DNA of 64,000 bases from Triglochin maritima (Eukaryota > Streptophyta > Magnoliopsida > Alismatales > Juncaginaceae). The position numbers and the translations under genes are program-made. The notes under the pieces are model-generated. The model made no database searches. It had not been told where the DNA came from and saw only the letters and a list, made by a program, of their open reading frames with translations. The DNA lies in contig OY821789.1 in assembly GCA_963682175.1 (NCBI GenBank), forward strand, positions 31,626,188 through 31,690,187. Direction: 5' to 3'. This document shows, piece by piece, positions 45,634 through 57,094 of the stretch (positions are counted from its first letter, which is position 1; each line of letters opens with the position of its first letter).

Positions 45634-45774
45634 ACGCCCTGAAAATGTTTCAATTTTTTTTTCCCAAAGTTATACATGTATACATGTTAAAATTACATAG
45701 ACTATTTGATTGATTTATCAATACAAGGACATTTGGTGTTGGTTTTTTATATATAAATGATTTTCTTTTTTCCG
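45634..45774. other. 3' flank of PMD-Ulp1 gene
   Basis: AT-rich DNA between the stop and the repeat array, with a T-rich tract; probably the old 3' untranslated region. Confidence 0.4.
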
Positions 45775-47165
45775 GACATACATGATACGTAATCCGGACG
45801 GACATATAACGTAATCCGGACGGACATATAACGTAATCCGGACAGACAAACAATGTAATCCGGACTGCCTAATTACGTATTCCGGACATACTGGTCACTT
45901 AATCAGGACATAAATAAAACGTAATCCGGACATTGATGTAACGTAATCCGGACATACTGGTAACTTAATCCGGACATAAATACAACTTATTCCGGACAGA
46001 AATTAACGTAATCCGGACAGACAAACAATGTAATTCGTACAGCCTAAGTACGTCTTCCGGACATACTGGTCACTTAATCCGGACATAAATAAAACATAAA
46101 CCGGACATACTGTTAACTTAATCCGGACTTAAATAAAACTTATTCCGGACGGACATATAACGTAATCCGGACAGACAAACAATGTAATCCGGACTGCCTC
46201 ATTACGTATTCCGGACATACTGGTCACTTAATCAGGACATAAATAAAACGTAATCCGGACATTGATGTAACGTAATCCGGACATACTGGTAACTTAATCC
46301 GGACATAAATACAACTTATTCCGGACAGAAATTAACGTAATCCGGACAGACAAACAATGTAATTCGTACAGCCTAAGTACGTCTTCCGGACATACTGGTC
46401 ACTTAATCCGAACATAAATAAAACATAAACCGGACATACTGTTAACTTAATCCGGACTTAAATAAAACTTATTCCGGACGGAGTTATAACGTAATCCGGA
46501 CAGACAACAATGTAATCCGGACGGCCTAATTACGTATTCCGGACATACTGAACACTTAATCCGGACATAAATAAAACTTATTCCGGACGGACATATAACG
46601 TAATCCGGACAGACACACAATGTAATCCGTACTGCCTAATTACGTATTCCGGACATACTGGTCACTTAATCCGGACTTTGATGTTACGTAATCCGGACGG
46701 ACATATAACGTAATCCGGACATACTCGTAACTTAATCCGGACTTAAATAAAACTTATTCCGGACGGAGTTATAACGTAATCCGGACAGACAACAATGTAA
46801 TCCGGACGGCCTAATTACGTATTCCGGACATACTGATCACTTAATCCGGACATAAATACAAATTATTCCGGACAGATATTAACGTAATCCGGACAGACAA
46901 ACAATGTAATTCGTACAGCCTAAGTACGTCTTCCGGACATACTGGTCACTTAATCCGGACATAAATAAAACATAAACCGGACATACTGTGAACTTAATCC
47001 GGACATAAATAAAACTTATTCCGGACGGATATATAACGTAATCCGGACAGACAAACAATGTAATCCGGACGGCCTAATTACGTATTCCGGACATACTGGT
47101 CACTTAATCCAGACTTAAATAAAAAATAAACCGGACAGACATATAACGTAATCAGGACAGACATA
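45775..47165 (-). repeat. 22-bp GTCCGG array B (between the convergent MULE genes)
   Basis: About 63 units (span divided by period), nearly all 22 bp. On the minus strand each reads GTCCGGATTA plus a variable 12-base spacer. A block of about 330 bp (15 units) starting near 45822 is repeated starting near 46151, including rare variants, so segmental duplication lengthened the array. Confidence 0.93.
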
Positions 47166-47361
47166 CAACAAACCAAAATTACTTAATATATTTGTCGCCA
47201 TGAGAAATTAATTCACAAACGATCAAGCAAAGAAAGGGTTGAATCTTATGCAATAATACAATGACTTTCAACAAAATTACATACAATGACTTTCAACAAA
47301 ATTACAATGACTTTCAACAAAATTACATAGGAATAATTCCAACCAAGGACAAATACAATAA

Positions 47362-50075
47362 TCAAGGAGGAACTCCCTCGTAATGCAAATTCATGTCCCA
47401 GTCATCGAAATCGTGATCCCCCGGTTTGGGTGCTGCAGGGTGTAACGGGGGTAGAGCCTTCTTCCTGTTGATTTTCTTAACGTTACTTTTAATTATTTTC
47501 TCAGACAAAGAAATTCGTCGTTTGCTCGGCGGTCTGCCTTTCCGTATTGTCTTATCCGGATTGAGAACGGATGTACCAGCGAACACAGGATCAGGTCGTT
47601 GCATACGTTCCTAAAGCAACTCAAGTGCCTCTACCGCCTGAAGATATCTGTCGTTTGAGTCGAAAGCGGCCTCGGCGATCCAAAGCGCACGACCCATTAT
47701 GTCGTCGTGGCGACGAAGCGCATCGTTCCCCGTTATGCCGCTTTGAAGAGGAAACTTGACTCCATAGCTCCTTCGGATATCCTTCCTCCATCGGTGGACG
47801 ATGTAAGACTCGGGGAGCAACGCGTTTGGACGTATTCGGGCAATAACAACATAAACGTGACAACATAGGATACCGACGTGATAAAACATCCTGCAATCGC
47901 ATACCCGCTTCTCATCTCTAATTTGCACTGTGAACCGTTTCGACAATGGGAGGATATGTGTCAATACATGTTCGGTCACGTTGAAGTGCAATGTGTCGTC
48001 CTCGTTGAACTCATACTTGATGTCGCAGTACATCATCTTCCCAATTTCTAACTGCACCTTCTTGAAGACACCCACCGTATACAACTCGCTCAATTGCCTC
48101 TCGAATGGATATTTCGAAATCAATTGCGGAGCCTTATGCTGACAATCGAAATCAGACTGAGCTTCCTTCTCATACTTGTGGCGTAGTGTGAGTTCGTATT
48201 GTTGAACGAACTGCTTAAGTGTCGTCCTTGATGTGAGGAACTTATCGAAGAAGGCGTTCATACCCTCACTTCTCTGGGTTGATGTCATTCCGGCGGGAAA
48301 ACAATCCCGCGAAAATGCAGGTACCCAGTGCTCTCGAATTGCATAAATGGAACGGAGCCAATTATTGTCGTGCAACTCGAAATCATCTAGAAATCCCTGC
48401 CAATTCCGCTCGAATTCTGCCGGAGTCTTGGAATCGAATACACAGTTGTTGAGGTCAAACAACGTATGCTCCCGGTACTTCTTGGGCAGCTTCACAGGGG
48501 CCTTATTCATTATGTGTCATATACAAAATCTGTGCCGCGCTTCAGGGAACACAGTCCTCACAGCCGAAGCTATGGCACCACATTGGTCTGTTATGATCGC
48601 CGGGGGGCTTGTATCTGCACACAACGCGATCAAGATAAAAACATATGTTAATCCGGACAGAAATAACGTAAACCGGACAGACGTCAAGGGTAAACCGGAC
48701 GAGCAAAAGACGTAAACCGGACAGACGTAAGGGATAAACCGGACGAGCAAAAGACGTAAACCGGACAGGCGTCAAGGGTAAACCGGACAGACGCAAGGGA
48801 TAAACCGGACGCGCAAAAAACGTAAACCGGACAGACGTAAGGGATAAACCGGACGAGCAAAATACGTAAACCGGACAGACGTAAGGGATAAAACGGACGA
48901 GCAAAAGACGTAAACCGGACAGACGTAAGGGATAAACAGGACGAGCAAAAGACGTAAACAGGACAGACGTAAGGGATAAACCGGACGAGCAAACTACGTA
49001 AACCGGACAGACGTAAAGGATAAACCGGACGAGCAAAAGACGTAAAACGGACAGACGTAAGGGAGTAACCGGACAGGCACACAACGTAAAATGGACAAAG
49101 CAGGACAAAATAAAACACGTACCGTTCATGCACGTCAACCATGTTTGGAACAACCAAATGTAATTTTGTGTCGTCTCGGAAGAGAGGAGTGCGCAACCGA
49201 GTAGGACGGACTGGTAGTGGTGATTTACCCCCACAAATGGGGCAAAAGGCATGTCATACTTGTTTGTTATGTATGTTGTGTCGAAACATATTGCATCTCC
49301 AAAGTAAGAGTAAGCAGCTCGAGAACGACTGTCGGCCCAGAACACATTTCGTAGTCTGCCTTCGTCGTCCATATCCATTACGTAAAAGAAGCGGGAATCA
49401 TTCTTCTGCATCCTGATGAAATAATCTTGGATAGCTTGCGCATCTCCTGGTCCCATTTTGAGGTTTCTAACCTCGTTCACAACATTCCTGCGAAACATAA
49501 TTTTTATGACAAAGCTAAATGCGTAACTTCAACCAGGTTAAGTGGAGAATAAATAACCTTAGGTCCCGCTCGTTGAAAGACAATTTATCGTGACCTCCAG
49601 CTTCGACCACAAAAGATTGCATGGTCTTGGCGGCAGATATACCGGCAGCATCATTGCACGAAATGCGTGCTCTGGCGGACTCCGGGACGGATCATTTTTG
49701 TCGGAGGAAGCGCATCTGGTCTTCCGACAGCATGGCGTGATTATGTTCGAGATCTACGTAGTTAATTACGTAGCCTCTGGATGGATTACCGGAGACCCTA
49801 ATCCGCGCAGTGCATTCGACCCTACCGGATAACCTATGTTTTGGTCTACCTTCACCTTGGTTTCCGGGAGCATTACCTTCCTTTGAGCAAGTAAGAGTGG
49901 CCCGTATTACAACACCATGACCGTAATGAGATTGCCTTATCTTCACACCAAAACCACAGGAATCGGCGTATGAAACGTAAAATGCTTTGGCTTCTTTGAA
50001 GGAAGGAAAATTCATCATCACTTGAGGGACGTTGGAGGCATGAGCCGGCTGTGAGGACACATTTACGAGTGCCAT
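47362..50075 (-). pseudogene. FAR1-type MULE transposase, three in-frame stops
   Basis: Exons (minus): 50075-49558, 49487-49123 and 48614-47362; borders are GT-AG and phases agree. The start MALVNVSSQ was chosen as the first Met before the FAR1 DNA-binding domain (FPSFKEAKAFYVSYADSCGF, and later VDLEHNHAML). The MULE transposase core has catalytic Asp in CFDTTYITN, Asp in AIITDQCGAI and Glu in FERNW. A SWIM zinc finger CDCRMFYHVGILCCH follows, then a basic tail (KGRPPSKRR). Stops at 49692-49694 (TGA), 48517-48519 (TGA where CIWHI is expected) and 47611-47613 (TAG) break the frame; each is one transition from a sense codon. Intron 2 is filled with repeat array C. It would have excised and integrated the element. 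Confidence 0.88.
48650..49100 (-). repeat. 22-bp GTCCGG array C (intron 2 of transposase)
   Basis: About 20 units of 22 bp arranged as alternating pairs (44-bp dimer). On the minus strand the core is GTCCGGTTTA and the spacers alternate between two types. It occupies almost all of the intron between 49122 and 48615. It is stop-free in two frames over several hundred bases, which creates spurious long open frames. Confidence 0.92.
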
Positions 50076-50279
50076 TACAGTACAACAAAAATGGAGGAAG
50101 GAGAGAAGAAGGAATGGTTCGTAGGATCGGAATAACCTAGACACTCATATTTGTATCTCCGTGACGCGCCAAACAATAAGAAAGAAGACGGAGGACGTGC
50201 TGATTTGAAAAGCATTAAATGCGATGGTGGACGCATCGGGAAAATAAAACAACAGCAACAAAAAAAAGGAGTAAGTAGT

Positions 50280-50420
50280 TCGTCTGTCCGGAATAAGTGT
50301 TCCGTCTGTCCGGAATAAGAATTCCAACTGTCCGGAATAAATAGTAACTTTGTCCGGAATAAGTTACGTGCTTGTCCAGAAACTAAAGAAAATGAATGAT
50401 GTGTGTGTCCGGAAAAAAAT
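50280..50420 (+). repeat. 22-bp GTCCGG array D (upstream of transposase)
   Basis: About five or six units with core GTCCGGAATA and 22-bp spacing, 200-345 bp upstream of the transposase start, in the opposite orientation to array C. Confidence 0.88.
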
Positions 50421-50690
50421 GAATTTAATAAAGAGAAGGGAAGAAATAGGAGGACGAATGTTGAGTGTAGGAGCGCCAACATGATGAAAGAATGGAGTGA
50501 TTTGAGACGCATTAATGAGGGATGGCGAGGGATGGCGAAATTTGTACGAAACGAGGAATAAACTAAACAAAGAAATTGTTTCTGGGGAGAGAGCGAACTC
50601 AGCCGCGTCTGCTGACTGGGTTGCCCACATCAGCCATTCTGCTGACTGGGTTTGCAGCGTCCGTGACGCGAAGCGTTCAACAAACATTTC

Positions 50691-53600
50691 CCTTAAAGAA
50701 ATATGGGACCCGTCACCTTCACGCACAAAGCCAAGGCTAGTTCTTCTAGATTTTTTCATATCTTCTTCTAAATATTATATCATATTATATTTTGGAGCTA
50801 TAACTCATTAATAATACCAACTTAAATAGTTTTATGGCATACATCATGATAAATTTATTCAACATGGAAGAATATTTTTGGAAATGGAGGAGAAAAATGA
50901 ACTTTTAAACATGAAAAGGCAACTTCCTATAGTTTTGCAGGACTTAGGTACTTTATTGTCAATGAGTATAATGTGTGCGTACAAATTTCAATGTCCTAAA
51001 ATCAAATTTCTTTATTCGAAACACGTTTGCTAAATTGATGGGAAAATGCAAATGTTTATTGGGAAAAAGAATAAGATCACATACAAACCTTCATTTTTAT
51101 TTTTATTTTTATTGAAAATTTGATGTACCCCTCATTTTCCTAAGAAAATACGTGTTACCATTTTTAAGTGTAAATTTTGGAAAAATAAAGTATTACTATT
51201 TCATTTCGAACCTCAAAATCCTCATCATTTAACATGGTTGATTAAAATCAAGCTACTTATTTTGAAATGGTATGTGGTAATAAAATACGAGAGGAATCAA
51301 ACATGTACTACATAATCCTTAAACATAAAGGCGATAACTAGAATTCTCAAATCGAATTCTAATGATGTCAATATTTGATATGGTGTTTGGTTAGAATGAA
51401 ACATAGACAAGCATACGAAAATGGACTCCATCCCAACCACAAGAAGTTCTTAAGAGTAAGATGGAGAGAATGGAAGAAGGAAAAAAATGTGGTCCAAATT
51501 GGTATTGTTGTAGTAGTGATGTTTGCTTGTAGTGGTGGGATTGGTGGTGGTGGGTGAGGTGACGATGGGAATTGAGAGAAGCCATATATAGTTGCACGCT
51601 AGTGGTGTGTGTTGTGTAAAGTGGTTATATCAAACACAAACTCAACCAACATGTTCTTGGTTTAATTAGTGCATTCCATTTGATAATGATTGTCCCACCC
51701 ATGGACAACTTCCACTTTACACAATGATGATAATTTATAATAAATTTGGAAGTTTTCCAATTATAATATATTGTCTCATTATTTGGGTAAGTTTTTTTTC
51801 TAACCATTAATTGTATATTTTTAATTAATTCCCAACATGTAGTAGGATTCATTTTGAAACTGCATAGATATGACGGGTAATCACAGTATGCATGTTCTTT
51901 GAAGTGTGTTTACTTATGGTCCATTTGTGTTAGAGAAAATGCTAAAAATAGATTGTCAGAGGCAATGCGAAGACGGTGGGAAATGAAATAAATATAATTC
52001 ATTTTGGAATCTGTTGGAAAACCTTTTTAAATTTTAACTAATTTATGAACAAGATGATGTTAAGTTTTGTTGTTAGATTTGACGAATGTGAAAGTTTTGT
52101 TGTGTGTCTGAACAACAAAGTTAGGTGTTTGTAACTAAAAGCATCATTTATAAGTTTTTTGTGGCTAAGATTGGAAATGAAAGGTATATATTGTTTCAAA
52201 TAGGTCGTAGAAAAGTTGGAAGGATCAAATGAATTCTTAAAATGTAATATGAGGATTATTCAAGAATAGGTTGTACATTGCTGTTGGGTTCCAAGAATAA
52301 ATGGGGATTTTGTCCAAGATTTGGTCATTATTTATCATCAAGTTTGTGTATCATATAACACTCACACAGTCACACTTATAGTAACACGCTGCAATTTGTA
52401 TTTAGTATTGTGCAATAACAATACCTTATATGATTGTGGAGAAGATAAGGCCAAACATTAAGAATATTGCTAAAATATTTTTGACTTAGAAATAGAAATC
52501 AAAACAAAATTTATGAATAATTTAATAAATTATAAATTGGAGTTGGGATACAAAGAACCCTGTGCTCATTCTATTTTTGACAAGTCTCTTATTTACGTTA
52601 AATCAATTGTTGAACTGTAATAACTCATGTAAAAGTTTTATGAACAAAATGATGTATATTGTTGTAATATACTGTCACGTCCCATGACAGATGTGGGTTT
52701 TTTTTTCCAATCATTTGGCCATTATGATTAAGGTCGTGTGCGTATGTCACCCCTTGTAGTTAGGGTTTACTATGCAAAATTACGAATCAATTAAAAACTA
52801 TTTTTTAGACATTTTCATCACTACTACATAAAGGGCCAACAGACAATTCCGTCGGAAAAATACATGGCAAGATACCAAATACAATCTCTTACAAATTGCG
52901 TCAAATTAAAATTCGTGGGGCTACAGAGGGCACAATCTTCCATTACTTTAATGTCTAACTTATAATTTTTGATAACTCGTTCGTGATAGTCACGAGATTG
53001 TTGTAAGCCAATAATCACACAAATCATAAGTTTTCAAATTTAGATACAGATGTACAATTTACATGGTAGACAAAATATAACGGTCGAATTAGTTGAACGC
53101 TTATCGGAGTACAATAATATTCATTTTCTTCCGGACTAAACAAAGCTTTTTCTATAATATTCCAACTGTCGGAGACAATTATTTATTGAAATATTAACAA
53201 AGATTAATTTATTGAAATAACTTAATTTAGTAAATAGCACTTTTAGCAACTATTTTTGCAACGTACAATAATTGAAATTGTACTTTTTTAGTGAAAAATA
53301 CTGTCCCCCCATATTTTAGCAACTGACTTTACTGAAACTTATATATATTTATATTTTGAGATTTTATGTGAAGTGGATGCTATTTCATACGCTTTCATCT
53401 CAAATTATTTCCAAACCAAGTTTTGTTTGCTATCGGATGCATAATAAATTACTGGAGACCTTCTTCCTTCTGTCATTTTGGCTTTTTGCCCTTTAGATAA
53501 GAAAAAGAACAAGTTGCATGTCTCTTTCAAAAAATCATTTGACCATATCTATAAATTGACCATATTAGTGATAACATTTTGACCATATCTATAAATTGGT

Positions 53601-54985
53601 CAAGTCAACCAAACCAAGAAACCTAAAAAGTAAATCGAGAGCACACCTTTCACACCTTTCTCCTAATGAAAGAATTAATTCACAGTGGCTGTGGGAATTG
53701 TGATTTGTGTACAAGTCTGAGTATAATAAAAAATGAATTGTTATTAATTGCAAGTTCTTGTTGAAATTATACTAATTATGTTTTGGTCCACTAGCTAGCT
53801 CCAATCATTTTCTTGATATTGCATATGAAATGGCTATGATCCATTCAAATGTTGTTTTGGTTCATTTTGGTTTATTAGGCATAAAGGTGTAAGTAAGTCC
53901 AGTACTTAACAACGCTTTATTTTAATTACATTATATTCTATAATATAAACCCTTGATATGAACATCAACACCGATACAATGAAGCTCTTGTTGACAAAGA
54001 ATCCATAGAGATTTGATTTGAGATTTGAATATTTCTTTTCGTTGTTGCATGAAACAGACATTTGTATTAGATTATCTGACTAAGCTATGTCATTTTTCGA
54101 AAGTTTGGCTTATTTATATTATTGAAATTAGCTCAAATAAGACGTCCAACGTCAACTGAAACTTGATCCCTATTCCAAGGTCTTAGGATACCACAAATAT
54201 ACTGAGTTCATTATAACTTGTTATTCTTACATCAATAAAATAAGAGTCATTAATACCATAATTAAGTGAAAATGGCAAAGTCATATCGGATTTTGTGAAG
54301 AAAAATTTGACTAATTATGCTCAAAGTTGCCCAAACTTGGGGAAAAAGCTCTCACTTTGACATTCTCTGAAAAATATGTTTATGTTTACACTTCTTTCCA
54401 AAATATCATTGCCTAAATCGTGGGACTACTAACATGGAACAACCTATATCTGGAATTCACTCTCTCTCTCTCTCTCTATGTCTTGATATTTTAAATTGTT
54501 TTAGAAATCGATCGGGTTCAATGGTACTCGACGATACGCGATAGATAGTACGGGTCGATGTGTATGCTCGATAGTTATACTTGGTTATGGTTCGGTTGAA
54601 CTCGATATGTGTTATATAGAAACTCGATAGGGGCTCGATAGCGCTCGATGGTCAACATGATAAATGTTCATATGTTGAACTGAAATGTCATATCATGGGA
54701 TGTCCAATTTGGTGAGGTGGATGCCAGTGGGGGTAGGTCAGGATGGTGGTTTGGTGGCTATGGGGGTAATGGTGGGTGGAACTGGGGGTGGTGGATGGCG
54801 GTAGGGGTGGGGCTGGGTCAGGGCGGTGATTAGGAAGGGTCAGGGTGACGAGGAGGTCGAGGATTAGAGTGGTGATTAGGGCAGCGAGGAGGTCGGGCGG
54901 TGATTAGGGTTACCACATACGAGGATGCGGCGAGTGGAGGCAGCGGCGAGCGGTGGAACGGCGCGGAGGCGAGAAACGAAGAGAT
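50691..54985. other. AT-rich intergenic DNA
   Basis: No gene is supported. It contains a (CT)n microsatellite at about 54462-54477, CTCGATAG-type repeated words at 54520-54650, a G-rich strand at 54695-54930, and a possible CACTA-like end CACTACTACATAAAGGG at 52819. Confidence 0.5.
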
Positions 54986-55307
54986 CATGTCAAGGGGTTA
55001 CTGATATAACTCTACATTGACGGTACACGTCTGTCGGTGTATCCGTCGGTGATATCCTTACTAATGGTCTGACGGTTGTATCCGTCGATGTCTGATAACG
55101 TATTCGTCGGTGCAGTTTAATGTAATAAATGTGTAACGGTTGATTTTCAAACTCTACTCCGATGGACGTATCCATCGGTGTACAATTCTAAAAACAAAGG
55201 ACCGATGTACCATATCTGTTGGTGAAGTGAAACTTAACGGTCGGTTTAGTTTTTTGCGCGAAAAAAAATTCCCACTGATTGTTTTATCAAAAATCTACAT
55301 TGACGGT

Positions 55308-56860
55308 TGATTGATCGTTTTATATTAACCGCAAGTGCACGGCCGTGTTGAAGCGGTGGCAAATACGGGTCGTCCACTGGGAGGTGTGTCGACAATTGGT
55401 TTGTTTGAAGGCGAGAGGTAAAAGAATGAGAGAAAGATTGGTTACACTAAACTATACTACAATGCGAAATGAAATGGAGAAGAAGCGATAAAACTAAACC
55501 CCAAAGGGGGTAGAGAAATAATGTGAACATAAAAGAGTGTGTGTGTTCATTAAGCTCCTCACAATATGTAGTGCATGAAATCATAAAACTACATCCAACT
55601 TTGCCTCTACATGAATTAAGATAAGACTACATCATTAAAACATACAAGACAATAATTGGAATGAAGCTAAATGAACTCATGTATAAAGACTAGACCCTAC
55701 TATGCCTCCACATGAATTAAGATACACATTATCATTAAAACATACAAGACATTAACCAAGGTCAAGGCAACAAGAGTTCATACACTACAACTTGTGTTTC
55801 CAATATTAATTCCATCCATATCCTAACTTTATCATTCCCCATAAAATAGGTCAACTAATCAAAGCATAAGCTAAGCTTCATTCAAGAGCATTAGCATATC
55901 AAAGATAAGAGTGAAAACACATTAGATGGTTATGGAAATCATATAAAGCTCAAGGGATTAAGATAACACACACTTAATACACTACATTATTATATCACAT
56001 ATTTCTCCACCCCCCAAATGGAGATGGAACTACTCACTACTCATTACACTAACTATATTAACAAAAACAAGCATAATACTGAAATGAAACTATACTAATC
56101 AAGCAAGAAATATTAAAGAAGCATAAAACAAGACAAGCACCAAAGCAAACACATTGAAGGAAATTAACTAAGCTAGAATTAACAAGCTAATGAAAAACTT
56201 TTATTATGAACGCACTCAAATTACAAGCAGCCCTTCCTCCACCAGAGTTTTGCTTCAAGGCTTCACTCTTAGTAGGGAAGAAGGTCACCAAAGAGAGAGA
56301 TGGATACAATGGGAGGTGAAGAGTTTTATTTATAAGCATGGAAAAAGCTAATCCGGGACAATCCCCCGATGTGGGACTAAACCAATACCAAAATAGCCTA
56401 AACACATGATAATACAAGTCCAGGAGAAAGCTTAGCGGATCTGGGGCCATATGGACCGCCAATTAGCGGTCCAAGACCGCCAATTGGCGGTCTATAAACT
56501 TCAGATCGCGTTGCTTTTGGTTGTGGGCTTTTCTTGATGGATTTGTTGGTCTTGGATGCATCTACTTGGTTTTTTGGAGCTCCGACCCGAATCGAATTGA
56601 CAAAATACTCCCCATGAAGGTGTGGAGTTTCCTGTTTTACTCTTAGGTCCTTCGGTCTTACGATCAGGTCCTTCTCCCTTGCATCTTAGTCCCCAGGTCT
56701 CACGATTAAGTCTTTTTTCTTGCTTTTGGGTCCTTTCATGGCTCTTCTCTTCAAACCTCTTTATTTCTGAAATTTAAACATAAAACTCGTCACATAGCAT
56801 TGCTTAGATGTAAGATAATGGATATAAGATACGAATATGAGCATGAAATGATGTCAATCA
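55308..56860 (-). mobile_element. Solo LTR of Athila family, TSD ACGGT
   Basis: 1553 bp homologous to the Athila LTRs, running from TGATTGATCG (55308) to the minus-strand terminus TGATTGACATC (56860). A perfect ACGGT duplication is at 55303-55307 and 56861-56865. TATA (minus) lies near 56320-56340; the palindrome doublet is at 56454-56492. No internal region: it was formed by LTR-LTR recombination. Confidence 0.92.
56454..56492. repeat. Palindrome doublet in solo LTR
   Basis: GACCGCCAATTAGCGGTC (56454) and GACCGCCAATTGGCGGTC (56475) start 21 bp apart, both close to perfect symmetry despite overall LTR divergence. Confidence 0.9.
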
Positions 56861-57094
56861 ACGGTATATATTCGTTGATGTACATTTGTTGGTCGACGAA
56901 TACTACGAAAAGATGGACCGATGACATGTTTCTGTCGATGTTCGTTAACTTAACCATCAGTGTAATTTGTCAACGACGGAACGAGATATTTGTCGGTGTA
57001 ATTTGTTAATGACAGAACGAGATATCTATCGGTGTAACAGTTACCTACACCGATAGATAAATATCCATCGGTGATTCCTGTATTTCTAATAGTC

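Larger units (their letters stand above)
28732..50690. mobile_element. MULE with FAR1-type transposase and captured PMD-Ulp1 gene
   Basis: Two genes face each other: a plant-mobile-domain/Ulp1 protease gene (29084-45633, plus) and a FAR1-type transposase (47362-50075, minus). Both, and the space between them, contain the same family of 22-bp GTCCGG repeats, which ties the whole region together as one unit. Without the inserted Athila it is about 9 kb. Elements pairing a MULE transposase with a Ulp1-like gene are known in plants (Kaonashi in Arabidopsis, CUMULE in melon). The ends are uncertain: related GCGTCCGTGA(T/C)GCG sequences occur near 28743-28756 and 50657-50671, but no long terminal inverted repeat or 9-bp target duplication could be seen. 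The element is dead. Confidence 0.72.
54990..57094. mobile_element. CACTA-like remnant with (G/C)GTCGGTG repeats, split by a solo LTR
   Basis: Both flanks of the solo LTR (54990-55302 and 56866-57094) carry many variants of CCGTCGGTG/ATCGGTG in both orientations, like a CACTA subterminal region. The right limit ATTTCTAATAGTC resembles a mutated CACTATTAGAAAT terminus. The left end is uncertain (52819 is a candidate) and no target duplication was found. Confidence 0.45.

Noticed and set aside
45775..47165. CRISPR-like appearance of 22-bp repeats with variable spacers
   Set aside because: The invariant part is only about 10 bp, units are directly abutting, and the context is a plant transposon. 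No cas genes and no repeat/spacer lengths typical of CRISPR.
48542..49498. Minus-strand open frame of 318 codons
   Set aside because: Only its start (transposase exon 2) is real. The rest reads through the donor site into intronic repeat array C, which lacks stops in two frames.
51375..51557. Plus-strand open frame ending in a Gly-rich tail
   Set aside because: Short, AT-rich surroundings, no domain and no splice or promoter support.
52819..57094. Complete CACTA element from CACTACTACAT (52819) to CTAATAGTC (57094)
   Set aside because: Termini match poorly and flanking triplets differ (CAT versus TAT). Kept only as a possible left end.
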